DNA of 58,904 nt from Burkholderiales bacterium (GCA_026416295.1 JAOAFL010000051.1:1-58904); one strand, 5' to 3'; shown: positions 19,465 through 28,708, numbered from the stretch's first letter. Program-made: numbers and translations. Notes: generated by a model from the sequence alone, not told the origin.

Positions 19465-20627
19465 CCGTTGCCTTCGTACAGGATCTTCCAGCGGCCGTCC
19501 TCGCGCGTCCAGTACTGGATCTTGCGCATGACGTTCGCGAGGTTGCTCGAGCGGTAATCCTGCTCGAACGACACCACGACGAAGTTTTCGCGCGGGTACT
19601 GGAGCATCGACACGCTTGAGAGCCGCACCTGGATCCAGGTTTTGCGCGCGTTGACCCGCCGCTTGTGCTCGGCCCACGCGGCGAGCCCTTGCCCGCCGCT
19701 TTGGAACCGCGCCGAGTAGTGCGCGAGGTAGCGCTCGGTGTCGAGACTCTCCCAATCCGCGCGCCAGGCTTCGAGCGCCGCCGCGAGACTGCGCCGGTCG
19801 GCCTCGAGCGCCTCGGGCGGCACCCATTCGAGCTCGTCGGCGATCACCACCGGCGTGACGCCGACCTGCAGCCGGCTGGCGATCGCCTCGAGGTCGGCGT
19901 TGGCGAGCACGAGGCATCCGTCGCTCGCGCGCGGCGGACGGCTGTAGGTGTCCGAGGGCGTGCCGTGCAGCCAGATGCCATAGCCGTTGCGCCCGAGCTT
20001 GCGGTCCCAGGCGTTCGGGTAGTCGATCGGAAAGGCGCCCGAGCCGTAGAAGTCGGACAGCTTGCGCTTCGGCAGGCTGGCGACCACGCGATAGACGCCA
20101 AGCGGCGTCTTCTGGTCGCCCTCGCGCGTCTTTTCGACGCCGTTCTTGCCGAGCGTCACATAGTAGTCGGCGACGAGGCGGGGCCGCCCGCCGTCGTTCG
20201 CGAGGAGGTACAGGCGCGAGCGGCGCGAATCGACCGCGAGCGCATGCTTTTGCGTGGAATCGAGCAGGAGCACGTGCCGCGGCACGCGATCGGCCTGCGG
20301 GCGCTCGCGCATCGCGCGCAGGCGCGTGAGCGCTTCCGCGCGCAGCCCTTCGAGGCGTTCCTGCGGCACCGTCTTCGGCACGTTGCCGAAGGTCGCGAGC
20401 GGCTGCGTCCGCGCGAGCAGCAGGTCGCCGCGGATAAGATGCCCGAGACGGAAGTTCGGGTGCGCGGCGAGGAGCGCATCGACGCGCTCGAGCGCGAGGT
20501 CGAGCCGATTCTGTTCGATCGCCGCGAGCACCGACGCGAGCGCCTTCTCCGGCCCGGCGGCCGCGGCCGCTCCGGCGCCGAGCAGGGCCGCGGCCGCGGC
20601 GAGCGCGCGCCACTGCGCCGCGTTCAA
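19461..20627 (-). CDS. L,D-transpeptidase/carboxypeptidase with C-terminal NTF2-like domain (Csd6-like)
   Basis: A 388-residue exported protein. It has a hydrophobic signal (about 1-22), an N-terminal helical region (about 25-110) and a YkuD catalytic domain (about 115-255). The signature is visible in YGIWLHGTP followed by the nucleophile motif [16 protein letters not shown]-terminal NTF2-like domain (about 275-388) follows. This three-part layout matches Helicobacter Csd6, an L,D-carboxypeptidase that trims peptidoglycan tetrapeptides and affects cell shape; whether this protein is a transpeptidase or a carboxypeptidase is open. The start is inferred to be TTG 20627, overlapping the TPR gene stop as TTGA, with AGAGGAG about 11 nt upstream. 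Its C-terminal domain is homologous to that of the preceding TPR protein. Confidence 0.85.
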   Translation of the reverse strand: MNAAQWRALAAAAALLGAGAAAAAGPEKALASVLAAIEQNRLDLALERVDALLAAHPNFRLGHLIRGDLLLARTQPLATFGNVPKTVPQERLEGLRAEALTRLRAMRERPQADRVPRHVLLLDSTQKHALAVDSRRSRLYLLANDGGRPRLVADYYVTLGKNGVEKTREGDQKTPLGVYRVVASLPKRKLSDFYGSGAFPIDYPNAWDRKLGRNGYGIWLHGTPSDTYSRPPRASDGCLVLANADLEAIASRLQVGVTPVVIADELEWVPPEALEADRRSLAAALEAWRADWESLDTERYLAHYSARFQSGGQGLAAWAEHKRRVNARKTWIQVRLSSVSMLQYPRENFVVVSFEQDYRSSNLANVMRKIQYWTREDGRWKILYEGNG

Positions 20628-21655
20628 TTGACCACCCGCTCCTCTTGGATCATCCAGCGGCCGTTCGCCTTGACGAGTACGAGCGTCTTGGTGCTGGTCG
20701 CGTTGACGAGATCGGAGCGGTACGTCTGGCGGAACGTGACGCTCGCGCGGTCCTCGCCGTGCAGCGTGACCTTCGGCGACCCGACCGACACCGTAATCGA
20801 CTTCGGCGCCGCGATCCGCTGGCGACGCGTCTTTTCCCACTGCTCGCGCGGCTCGCCTGCCGGCGTTCGGAAACCGGGCGCATAGAAAGCGAGGTACGCG
20901 TCCGCGTCCTTTGCCGACCACGCGCGCGCCCAGGCGTTCACCGTTTCTAGCACTTGCGCGGCGGCGCCCGGTTCCGCCGCCTTCGCCTCGGCGGCGGGCG
21001 AGGGCGCGGCCGACGGCGCGACCGGCGCTTTCGCCTCCGCCGGGGCTGGCGCGCTCGCCGGCGCCGGGGCGACAGCCGGGGCGGGGGTCTTGGTCGGTGC
21101 GGCGGCGGCAGCAGCGACCGGTCTTGCGGGCGGCCCGACCAGCTCTCGCACGAGCGCGAGCTTGTTCTTCGCGGCGGCGTTCGACGAATCGAGCTGCAGC
21201 GCCTTGTCGTAGGCCTGGCTCGCGAGCTTCGCGTACACGTCGCCCAGATTCTCGTACGCGGTGGCGTAGGTCGGGTGCGTGCGGATCGACTGTTCGAGCG
21301 CCGCGCGCGCCTTGTCGTACTGTCCCTGCGCGGCGTAGAGCACCGCGAGGTTGTTGTACGGCTCGGGCAGTTGCGGATAGTCCTGCGTCAGCTTGAGGAA
21401 AATGTCGAGCGCCTCCTTGTGATTGCCCTGCTCGGTGAAGATCAGGCCTTTCAGGAACCGGGCTTGGGGATCGCGCGGCTTGGCCGCGAGCACGCGGTTC
21501 ACGCGCTCGAGCGCTTGCGCGTGCTGCCCGGCCTTCAGGAGTCTCGCCGCTTCCTGGAGGTCATCGGCGCGCGCGGCGCCAGCCGAAAGAACGAACGCCG
21601 AGGCGCAGACGAGCACCGCCGACAGGGCCCGGAGAGAATTCTGCGAAACGGTCAT
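20624..21655 (-). CDS. Exported TPR protein with C-terminal NTF2-like (Csd6-type) domain
   Basis: A 343-residue protein with a signal peptide (about 1-30, ending AGAARADD), about four TPR repeats (about 33-165, for example [23 protein letters not shown] split over two helices), an Ala/Pro-rich linker (about 175-230), and an NTF2-like C-terminal domain (about 235-343). That last domain shares the pattern [17 protein letters not shown] and NGRWMIQEE with the L,D-transpeptidase encoded next. It probably acts in the periplasm as a scaffold for envelope enzymes; that is inference. It heads the four-gene minus-strand chain and is divergent from cysS. No Shine-Dalgarno sequence is seen before its ATG. 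Confidence 0.8.
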   Translation of the reverse strand: MTVSQNSLRALSAVLVCASAFVLSAGAARADDLQEAARLLKAGQHAQALERVNRVLAAKPRDPQARFLKGLIFTEQGNHKEALDIFLKLTQDYPQLPEPYNNLAVLYAAQGQYDKARAALEQSIRTHPTYATAYENLGDVYAKLASQAYDKALQLDSSNAAAKNKLALVRELVGPPARPVAAAAAAPTKTPAPAVAPAPASAPAPAEAKAPVAPSAAPSPAAEAKAAEPGAAAQVLETVNAWARAWSAKDADAYLAFYAPGFRTPAGEPREQWEKTRRQRIAAPKSITVSVGSPKVTLHGEDRASVTFRQTYRSDLVNATSTKTLVLVKANGRWMIQEERVVN

Positions 21656-21666
21656 TGTGTTATACT
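21639..21666 (+). promoter_or_regulatory. Candidate cysS promoter
   Basis: In the AT-richer 97-nt divergent region there is a -10 TATACT at 21661-21666 with a -35-like TTCTGC (21639-21644) at a 16-nt spacing, oriented toward cysS. The box overlaps the start of the divergent TPR gene. On the opposite strand the same bases read TATAAC but lie only 3 nt from that gene's ATG, too close for a normal start. Confidence 0.4.
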
Positions 21667-21752
21667 TTTCAAGGCCCTACGAGACGTTCTGCATTCTAGA
21701 CCAAGCGTTGCCCGGCCACAACTTCGGGCCGGCCGCGGCGGCGCCTCCCGGA

Positions 21753-23117
21753 ATGCTGCGCATCTACAACAGCGCCGCCAGGCGCAAGCAGGAATTCGTT
21801 CCCCTCCGGCCGGGCGAGGTGCGCATGTACGTCTGCGGCGTCACCGTGTACGACTACTGCCATCTCGGGCATGCGCGCGTGATGGTGGTGTTCGACGTCG
21901 TGCGGCGCTGGTTGCGCGCAAGTGGCTACCGCGTCATCTACGTGCGCAACATCACCGACATCGACGACAAGATCATCCGGCGCGCCGCCGAGACCGGCGA
22001 GCCGATCGAGGCGCTCACCGACCGTTTCATCCGCGCGATGCACGAGGACGTCGCCGCGCTCGGCGTCGAGCCGCCCGAGCACGAGCCGCGCGCTACGCAA
22101 TACGTCCCGCAGATGCAGGCGATGATCGCGCGCCTGCTCGACAAGGGTCTCGCCTACCGCACTCCCGGCGGCGACGTGGTGTTCTCGGTGCGGCGCTTTC
22201 CCGGCTACGGGCGCCTGTCGGGAAAGTCCCTCGAGGACCTGCGCGCGGGCGAGCGCGTCGAGGTGGATCCGGACAAAGAGGACCCGCTCGACTTTGTGCT
22301 CTGGAAGCGGGCGCGTCCCGGCGAGCCGCGCTGGCCCTCCCCCTGGGGCGAGGGCCGGCCCGGCTGGCACATCGAGTGCTCGGCGATGGGATGCGCCCTG
22401 CTCGGGCAACCGTTCGACATCCACGGCGGCGGTCAGGACCTTCAGTTTCCGCACCACGAGAACGAGATCGCGCAATCGGAGGGCGCGCACGGCGTGCCGT
22501 TCGTCAACTACTGGATGCACAACGGCTTCGTGCAGGTGGACAAGGAGAAGATGTCGAAGTCGCTCGGCAACTTCTTCACCATCCGCGACGTGCTGAAAGC
22601 GTACGATCCCGAGGTGGTGCGCTTCTTCATCCTGCGCGCGCACTACCGCAGCCCGCTCAACTACGCCGACGCCCAGCTCGACGATGCGCGTGCCGCGCTC
22701 GCGCGGCTTTACTTCGCGCTGCGCGATGCGCCCGCGGCGAGCGCCGCGGTGGACTGGGCCGAGCCGCACGCGCTGCGTTTCAAGGCGGCGATGGACGACG
22801 ATTTCAACACGCCGGCGGCGGTCGCCGAGCTGTTCAACCTCGCGAGCGAGATCGGGCGCGGCCGCACGGCGCTCGCAGCCCAGCTGAAGGGCCTTGCGCG
22901 GATCCTCGGGCTGCTCGAGCGCGAGCCCCAGGCTTTCCTTCGCGCCGGCCCGGCGGGCGCGCTCGCCGACGCCGAGATCGAGGCGCGCGTCGCCGCGCGC
23001 GCCGCTGCACGCGCGGCGAAGAACTACGCCGAGGCCGACCGCATCCGCGCGGAGCTCGCGGCCGCCGGCATCGTGCTGGAGGACGGCCCGGGGGGCACGC
23101 GCTGGCGGCGTGCCTGA
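21753..23117 (+). CDS. cysS: Cysteinyl-tRNA synthetase
   Basis: CysS (454 residues) charges tRNA-Cys. It is a class I synthetase: the HIGH-type signature is HLGHAR, the second signature is KMSKSLGN, and zinc-binding residues include the cysteine in [12 protein letters not shown] and the HIECSAMG motif. The catalytic core has [13 protein letters not shown] and [19 protein letters not shown]. The start at ATG 21753 gives [17 protein letters not shown], the usual N-terminus. The gene is divergent from the TPR gene and followed by the CHAD-domain gene after about 77-110 nt. Confidence 0.97.
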   Translation: MLRIYNSAARRKQEFVPLRPGEVRMYVCGVTVYDYCHLGHARVMVVFDVVRRWLRASGYRVIYVRNITDIDDKIIRRAAETGEPIEALTDRFIRAMHEDVAALGVEPPEHEPRATQYVPQMQAMIARLLDKGLAYRTPGGDVVFSVRRFPGYGRLSGKSLEDLRAGERVEVDPDKEDPLDFVLWKRARPGEPRWPSPWGEGRPGWHIECSAMGCALLGQPFDIHGGGQDLQFPHHENEIAQSEGAHGVPFVNYWMHNGFVQVDKEKMSKSLGNFFTIRDVLKAYDPEVVRFFILRAHYRSPLNYADAQLDDARAALARLYFALRDAPAASAAVDWAEPHALRFKAAMDDDFNTPAAVAELFNLASEIGRGRTALAAQLKGLARILGLLEREPQAFLRAGPAGALADAEIEARVAARAAARAAKNYAEADRIRAELAAAGIVLEDGPGGTRWRRA

Positions 23118-23194
23118 CCGAAGGATGCGCGTTTGATCTGGCGCAAACACCGCGCCGCGCGCGCGACCGATGATCGGCACGACCGAGCGGCCGC

Positions 23195-24751
23195 GTGCGC
23201 CGCTCGGCCGTCCCATGTGCCCGCGACGTGCCGTTTCCGCGACGACTGACGCTTTCGCTCGCGCCCGCGCAGCTCGAGCGCCTGATCGCCGCGCCGCCCG
23301 ACGGGGTCTCGAGGCCAGAGGCGGCGCAGCGGCGCAGCACCGTGTACTGGGATACGGCGGGGCTTGCCCTGTGGCGCTCGGGCCTTGCGCTCGCGGTCGA
23401 GCGCGACGGCGCGGGATGGACGCAGGCGCTCGAGCCGCTCGCGTCCGCCTCGGGCGCGGTTGCGCCGGCGGCCGAAGACCGCGTGCCGCTTGCCGGCCCT
23501 ACGCCCGATGCGGCGCGACTCTGCGAGCCGGCCTCGCGCGCCCGGCTGCGCGGCGCGGCGCTTCAGCCGGTCTTCGCCGTCGAATTCGAACGGCGCGGCG
23601 CGCGCTGGGCGCTCGCGCCCGACAGCGAAGCCGAGCTCTGCTTCGACCGCGGTGCGATCCGCGCCGGCCGCCGGCGTGCGCGGCTCTGCGAGATCGAGCT
23701 GCACGCGCGCGAGGGCCCCGCCTGGCGGCTGTACGAGGCGGCGCTTGCGCTCGAATCGCGCGCGGCGCTGCGCCCGGAGCCGCGCTCGCGCGCTGCGCGC
23801 GGCTACGCGCTCGCCTTCGGCGTCGGCACGAGCCCGGCGAAGGCGGACCTCGACGTCGTGCGCGAGCCGATGCGCGCGGTCGAGGCGTTCCGCGAAATCT
23901 GCCTCGCCTGCCTCGCGCACCTGGAGGCGAACCGGCCCGGCATGCTCGCCGGTCGCGACCCCGAGTACCTGCACCAGATGCGGGTCGCGCTGCGGCGCCT
24001 GCGCTCGGCGTTCAGCGTGTTCGGGCGGCTGCTGCCGCGCGCGGCGACCGAAGCGCCGATCGCCGAGATGCGCCGGCTCGGCGCGGCGCTCGGCCCGGCG
24101 CGCGACTGGGACGTGCTGATCGCGAGCGTGATCGAGCCGCTCGCCGCGCAGCTGCCGGGTCACCGCGGGCTGATCGCGCTCGCGCGCGCGCTCGAAGCGC
24201 GCCGCGAAAACGCGCGGCGCGCGGCGCGGCGCGCGGTGCGCTCGCGCGCCTACGCGCGCTTCGTCCTCGGATTGGCCGCCTGGCTCGGCGCGCAGCCTTG
24301 GGGTTCGCTCGTGACGCTCGAGGAGGCGCGCAGGCTGCAACAGCCGGTGCGCCGCTACGCCGAGCGGGCGCTCGGGCGCCGCTACCGGCAGGTGCGCCGC
24401 CGCGGCCGCGGCCTTGCGCGGCTCGACGCCGCCGCGCTGCATCGCCTGCGCATCGCGGTGAAGAAGCTGCGCTACGCGGCGCAGTTCTTCGCGCCGCTCT
24501 ATTCCGCGCGCCGCGCGGCGCCGATGCGCTCGGCGCTCGAAGCGCTGCAGGAGGCGCTCGGCGGCATCAACGACTGCGCGCAGGGGGACGCGCTCGTGCG
24601 CGCGGCGCGGGCGCGGCGCAGCAGCGCTCCGCGCGCGCAGGCCGAGGCGCTCGTACTGCGCTGGATCGAGACGGCGCGCCGCGAGCATCGCAGGCACCTC
24701 GAAGCGGCTTGGAAGGCGTTTCGCGCCGCGCCGCGCTATTGGGAGGACTGA
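23195..24751 (+). CDS. CYTH-like/CHAD domain protein
   Basis: A 518-residue protein with an N-terminal CYTH-like half (about 12-215) and a C-terminal CHAD helical domain (about 225-510). CYTH elements such as YWDT, FAVEFERRG and CEIELHAREG are visible, but the usual ExExK motif on the first strand is replaced by LTLSLA, so triphosphatase activity is doubtful. CHAD signatures include the paired histidine/arginine helices EYLHQMRVALRRLRS and LHRLRIAVKKLRYAAQFF. CHAD domains bind inorganic polyphosphate and localise to granules in studied bacteria. GTG starts at 23195 and 23228 are both possible. The next genes are sixA and a polyphosphate:AMP phosphotransferase, which supports a polyphosphate link. 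Confidence 0.85.
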   Translation: MRRSAVPCARDVPFPRRLTLSLAPAQLERLIAAPPDGVSRPEAAQRRSTVYWDTAGLALWRSGLALAVERDGAGWTQALEPLASASGAVAPAAEDRVPLAGPTPDAARLCEPASRARLRGAALQPVFAVEFERRGARWALAPDSEAELCFDRGAIRAGRRRARLCEIELHAREGPAWRLYEAALALESRAALRPEPRSRAARGYALAFGVGTSPAKADLDVVREPMRAVEAFREICLACLAHLEANRPGMLAGRDPEYLHQMRVALRRLRSAFSVFGRLLPRAATEAPIAEMRRLGAALGPARDWDVLIASVIEPLAAQLPGHRGLIALARALEARRENARRAARRAVRSRAYARFVLGLAAWLGAQPWGSLVTLEEARRLQQPVRRYAERALGRRYRQVRRRGRGLARLDAAALHRLRIAVKKLRYAAQFFAPLYSARRAAPMRSALEALQEALGGINDCAQGDALVRAARARRSSAPRAQAEALVLRWIETARREHRRHLEAAWKAFRAAPRYWED

Positions 24752-24755
24752 ACGC

Positions 24756-25211
24756 ATGGAACTGATCCTTTGGCGTCACGCCGAGGCCGAGGCGGGCGAA
24801 CCGGACGACGAGCGCCGGCTGACCGGGCGCGGCAAGCGCCAGGCGAAGCGCGTCGCGAAGTGGCTCGCGCGCCGGCTGCCGCAGGACTTCGTCGTCGTCG
24901 CAAGCCCCGCGCGCAGGGCGCGCCAGACCGCGCGCGCCCTCGGCGTCGAGGTCTCGACCGAGGCAGCGCTCGCGGTGGGCGCCGACCCGGCGGCGCTGCT
25001 GCGCGCGCTCGGCTGGCCCGGTGCGGACGAGCGCACGGTGGTCGCGGTCGGCCACCAACCCACCCTCGGCGAGGCGGCCGCGCTCGCGATCGCCGGCCGG
25101 CGCGCGCCGCTCGCGATCGCGAAAGGCGGGTTCGTCTGGCTTTCGTCGCGTCGGCGCGACGGCCGTGACGAGGTGAGGCTGCGCGCCGCCGGCTCGCCCG
25201 GCCTTCTTTGA
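24756..25211 (+). CDS. sixA: Phosphohistidine phosphatase SixA-like
   Basis: A 151-residue histidine-phosphatase-superfamily enzyme. The catalytic motif is LILWRHAEAE, with H8 as nucleophile, and the second histidine is in VVAVGHQPTLGEAA. ASPARRARQTARAL gives the typical arginine. SixA dephosphorylates phosphohistidines on phosphotransfer proteins, and in E. coli it acts on the nitrogen PTS protein NPr. The target here is unknown. GGAGG lies 9 nt upstream of the ATG. Its stop is embedded in the ribosome binding site of the downstream pap gene, so the two are probably translated together. SixA genes are often neighbours of CHAD genes. Confidence 0.88.
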   Translation: MELILWRHAEAEAGEPDDERRLTGRGKRQAKRVAKWLARRLPQDFVVVASPARRARQTARALGVEVSTEAALAVGADPAALLRALGWPGADERTVVAVGHQPTLGEAAALAIAGRRAPLAIAKGGFVWLSSRRRDGRDEVRLRAAGSPGLL

Positions 25212-25216
25212 AGGAG
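25211..25216 (+). promoter_or_regulatory. Ribosome binding site that sets the pap start
   Basis: AAGGAG at 25211-25216, overlapping the sixA stop codon, is 6 nt from a GTG at 25223. This favours GTG 25223 over an in-frame TTG at 25208, which would place the ribosome binding site inside the coding sequence. Confidence 0.75.
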
Positions 25217-25222
25217 AACGCG

Positions 25223-26716
25223 GTGTTCGATTCCGCGAATCTCGAGCACACCGTGAGCAAGGCGGCGTACCGGCGCGAGGAGCCGAAGCTGCGCGAGGCG
25301 CTGCTCAACGCCCAGTACGACCTCAAGCTGAACGGACGCTTTCCGGTGCTCATCCTGATCGCCGGCGTCGAGGGCGCCGGAAAGAGCGAGACGGTCAACC
25401 TGCTCAACGAATGGATGGATCCGCGCCACATCCACACGCACGCGTTTCCGCCGCCCTCGGACGAGGAACGCGAGCGTCCGCCGATGTGGCGCTTCTGGCG
25501 CGCGCTGCCGCCGAAGGGCAAGATCGGCATCTTCTTCGGCGCCTGGCACACGCAGCCGATCCTCGGGCGCGTGCTGCGCGAGATCGGCGAAGCCGAATTC
25601 CAGCGCGCGATCGACGAGATCGTGCGCTTCGAGAAGATGCTCTGCGACGAGGGCGTGCTGCTGCTCAAGTACTGGTTTCACCTCTCGAAGAAGCAGCAGA
25701 AGAAGCGCCTGCGCGAGCTGTCGCGCGACCCGCAGACCGCCTGGCGCGTCACCGATCTCGACTGGAAGTACTTCAAGCTCTACGACCGGTTCGTCGAAGT
25801 GAGCGAGCGGTTCCTGCGCCGCACCTCGACCGGGGAGGCGCCCTGGATCGTGGTGCCGGGCGCCGACCGCCGCTACCGCTCGCTCGCGGTGGGGCGGCAC
25901 CTGCTTTCCGCGATGCGCGAGCGGCTGGACGAGAAACCCGTGCGCCGGCTGCCGGACCGCACGCCGCCGCTTCTTGCCGCGCCCGACCGCATGAACGTGA
26001 TCCGCGCGCTCGAGCTCGACCAGCCGATGTCGCGCGCGGCCTACGAAAAGGAGCGCGACCGCGAGCAGGCGCGCCTTGCGCTGCTCACGCGCGACAAGGC
26101 GTTCCGCGACATCGCCGTGGTCGCGGTGTTCGAAGGCAACGACGCCGCCGGCAAGGGCGGTGCGATCCGGCGCGTGACACAGGCGCTCGATGCGCGGCTG
26201 TACCACGGCGTGCCGGTCGCCGCGCCCACCGAGGAGGAGCGCGCCCAGCCCTACCTGTGGCGCTTCTGGCGGCACATCCCGCGCCGCGGGCGGATGGTGA
26301 TCTTCGACCGCTCCTGGTACGGGCGCGTGCTCGTCGAACGGGTCGAAGGCCTGTGCGCCGAAGCCGACTGGATGCGCGCCTACAACGAAATCGTCGAGTT
26401 CGAACAGCAGCTGGTCGCCCACGGGATCGTGCTCGTCAAGTTCTGGCTCGCGATCAGCAAGGACGAGCAGCTGCGCCGCTTCCGGCAGCGCGAAAAGGTG
26501 CCCTTCAAGCGCTTCAAGATCACGCCCGAGGACTGGCGCAACCGCCGCAAATGGGACGCCTACGAGCAGGCCGTCTGCGACATGGTCGACCGCACCTCGA
26601 CGGCGATCGCGCCCTGGACGCTCGTCGAGGCGAACAACAAGTACTACGCTCGCGTCAAGGTGCTGCGCACCCTGTGCGATGCGATCGAGGCCGGGCTCGC
26701 GCGCGCGAAAGCGTGA
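25223..26716 (+). CDS. pap: Polyphosphate:AMP phosphotransferase (two fused PPK2 domains)
   Basis: A 497-residue protein made of two tandem PPK2 domains, the class II arrangement of polyphosphate:AMP phosphotransferase, which makes ADP from AMP and polyphosphate. The second domain (about 265-497) has an intact Walker A (EGNDAAGKGG, about 300) and Walker B/lid FDRSWYGRVLVERV (about 361). The first domain (about 20-245) keeps a P-loop (GVEGAGKS, about 46) but reads FFGAWHTQPILGRV where the second has FDRSWYGR, so it is probably non-catalytic, as described for class II enzymes. The start GTG 25223 is set by AAGGAG 6 nt upstream. It is convergent with the pyruvate kinase gene, the two stops lying 4 nt apart. 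Confidence 0.92.
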   Translation: MFDSANLEHTVSKAAYRREEPKLREALLNAQYDLKLNGRFPVLILIAGVEGAGKSETVNLLNEWMDPRHIHTHAFPPPSDEERERPPMWRFWRALPPKGKIGIFFGAWHTQPILGRVLREIGEAEFQRAIDEIVRFEKMLCDEGVLLLKYWFHLSKKQQKKRLRELSRDPQTAWRVTDLDWKYFKLYDRFVEVSERFLRRTSTGEAPWIVVPGADRRYRSLAVGRHLLSAMRERLDEKPVRRLPDRTPPLLAAPDRMNVIRALELDQPMSRAAYEKERDREQARLALLTRDKAFRDIAVVAVFEGNDAAGKGGAIRRVTQALDARLYHGVPVAAPTEEERAQPYLWRFWRHIPRRGRMVIFDRSWYGRVLVERVEGLCAEADWMRAYNEIVEFEQQLVAHGIVLVKFWLAISKDEQLRRFRQREKVPFKRFKITPEDWRNRRKWDAYEQAVCDMVDRTSTAIAPWTLVEANNKYYARVKVLRTLCDAIEAGLARAKA

Positions 26717-26720
26717 ACGC

Positions 26721-28646
26721 CTACCACAGCCGCGGCCGGAACTGCGCGGTCTTCTTGCGCTGCAGCGCCTGCATGCGCGTGACGACGTCGCCGAGCACCT
26801 GGAGCGCCTGCACGAGGTAGGGGCCCTTGTTCAGCATCACGCATTCGGCGCGGCCCGACACCGCGGCGTCGGTCATCTCGGCGCGCGACGGCCGGCCCTG
26901 CTTGACGAGGTTCTCGAGCACCTGGGTCGCCCAGATCACCGGCACGTGTGCCGCCTCGCAGAGCCACAGGATTTCCTCCTGCACCTCGGCGAGCCGCTCG
27001 TAGCCGATCTCGACCGCGAGGTCGCCGCGGGCGATCATGACACCGAACGGCCCGCGCCCGGCGCCGCGCACGATGATCTCGGCGAGGTTGCGCACCGCGG
27101 CGCGGGTTTCGATCTTGGCGACGATGCCGATGTCGGGCCGGCCGCGGCGCTCGAGCTCGCGCGCGAGCAGGCTGACGTCGTCGGGCTCGCGCACGAACGA
27201 GTGGCCAACGAGGTCGGCGTGCCGGGCGACGACGTCCAGATCGGCGAGGTCGGTCTCGCCGAGCGGCGGAAGCGGCAGCGTCGAATCCGGAAAGTTGAGA
27301 CCCTTGCCCGCGCGGATGCGCTCGCCCTGCGGGCGCGCGTGCGTGATGCGCAGCCACGCGCCGCGTTCGTCCACTGTCTCGATCACCGCGCCGATGCGCC
27401 CGTCGTCAATCCAGACGCGATGGCCGCTGCGCAGCGCGGAAAACACGCGCGGCTCGCTGCAGGCGATGTGCGCCGGCGAGATCGGTCGACCGCGCGGGTC
27501 GCTGCGCGCCGGCTCGCCCGGCTCCGGCTCGCGCGTGAGCAGAAGCGCATCGCCCGGCCCCACGCGGATGTCGAGCGGTTCGGCAAGGAGCGCGCCCACG
27601 GTGCCGGGGCGCGACCCGGTGTCGTCCTGTGGCAGGTGCTCGAGCAGTGCACCCTCGGCGACGTAGGCGGTTTTTTCGGCGCGCGCGAGCAGCTCGCGCG
27701 CCGACAGGCGCTTTTCGACGACGAGCACGCGTTCGCGGCCGCGCAGGTCGGTCAACCGGATGCGGTCTCCGGGCCGGATCGGCGCGAGCCAGCCGGCGTC
27801 GACCGCAAGCCGCGCCGGCTCAATCGCACCGGCGTCGGTCTTTCGCGCGGCGCGGCCGGGGGCGCCGGTCGCATCGAGAACGACGTAGCCCGGCCGCAGC
27901 AGCGTGCCCTCTGCGTCGCGCGCGGCGCGGATGCGCAGCACCGGCCGGCCGGTGCGCACCGGGCCGGTCCGCAGCTTCGGGCCGGCGAGATCCATCAGGA
28001 CGCGGCACGCGCGGCCGGTCTCGCGCGCGGCGCGCCGGACGTGGCGCGCCATCGCGATCCATTGCGCCGGCGCATCGTGCGCGCAGTTGATGCGTGCGAC
28101 GTCCATGCCGTGGCGCACGAGTTCGCGCACGAACGCGTAGTCGGTCGCCGCCTCGGTCGCGAGCGTCACCATGAACCGCGTCCAGCGCGGCGCCGGCGGC
28201 GGACCGAAGAGCCGATCGGCGTTTCGCCGCAGCAGCGCCTGCTCGCGCGCCATCGCGCGCGCGACCGTCCCCAGGCGGCGCGCCGGCACACGCTGTCCGA
28301 CCATGCGCTCGAGAGCCTGCGCGACCGCGTCGAGGCTCGCGCGCACGTGGCCCTCGCAGCGGCCGAGGGAGGACAGGCCGAGGCTCGCGAGGTAGCGCTG
28401 GATCGGCCGCAGGTCGTGGCGCCGCAGCGCGATGTAGGCGGCGAGGTTCGCGGCGCTCGCGCGGTAGGCCGGATCCACGAGGTGCGGCGCCCAGCGCCGC
28501 AGCTGCGCCCGCGCTGCGGCGCGCACCGCGGCACGCAGATCGCGGATGCGTGCAAGAAGCCCCGGTACGTCCGGGGCGCCGCCGCGCCAGCGCAGGTCGG
28601 CGGTCTCGGGCGCACGCGGAGGCGGCGGTCGGCGAGTCGCAGGCAC
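26721..28646 (-). CDS. Atypical pyruvate kinase family protein
   Basis: A 641-residue protein whose C-terminal three quarters align with pyruvate kinase. Visible motifs: ARINCAHD (about 184-191, normally RxNFSHG), MDLAGPKLRTG (about 218-228), the catalytic lysine in IVAKIET (K511), the metal motif MIARGDLAVE (about 537-546) and ATQVLENL (about 573-580). Departures from standard enzymes: an unrelated Arg/Ala-rich N-terminal extension of about 155 residues, a B domain roughly twice the usual size (about 230-440), NKG where SGET is expected after the ATQ helix, and no C-terminal allosteric domain, the protein ending about 35 residues after that point. It could still be active, since the catalytic lysine and acidic metal ligands remain. 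It is divergent from the MscS-CNBD gene. Confidence 0.8.
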   Translation of the reverse strand: MPATRRPPPPRAPETADLRWRGGAPDVPGLLARIRDLRAAVRAAARAQLRRWAPHLVDPAYRASAANLAAYIALRRHDLRPIQRYLASLGLSSLGRCEGHVRASLDAVAQALERMVGQRVPARRLGTVARAMAREQALLRRNADRLFGPPPAPRWTRFMVTLATEAATDYAFVRELVRHGMDVARINCAHDAPAQWIAMARHVRRAARETGRACRVLMDLAGPKLRTGPVRTGRPVLRIRAARDAEGTLLRPGYVVLDATGAPGRAARKTDAGAIEPARLAVDAGWLAPIRPGDRIRLTDLRGRERVLVVEKRLSARELLARAEKTAYVAEGALLEHLPQDDTGSRPGTVGALLAEPLDIRVGPGDALLLTREPEPGEPARSDPRGRPISPAHIACSEPRVFSALRSGHRVWIDDGRIGAVIETVDERGAWLRITHARPQGERIRAGKGLNFPDSTLPLPPLGETDLADLDVVARHADLVGHSFVREPDDVSLLARELERRGRPDIGIVAKIETRAAVRNLAEIIVRGAGRGPFGVMIARGDLAVEIGYERLAEVQEEILWLCEAAHVPVIWATQVLENLVKQGRPSRAEMTDAAVSGRAECVMLNKGPYLVQALQVLGDVVTRMQALQRKKTAQFRPRLW

Positions 28647-28708
28647 GGCGCGCAGCCTAAGGCCAGCGGGTGCGTCGACTTCTGATCTCGCTCAAAGCGA
28701 TTCGGCGC

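Noticed and set aside
21655-21666. Leaderless promoter for the TPR gene on the minus strand (TATAAC before ATG)
   Set aside because: The box is only 3 nt from the ATG, so a normal start point would fall inside the coding sequence.
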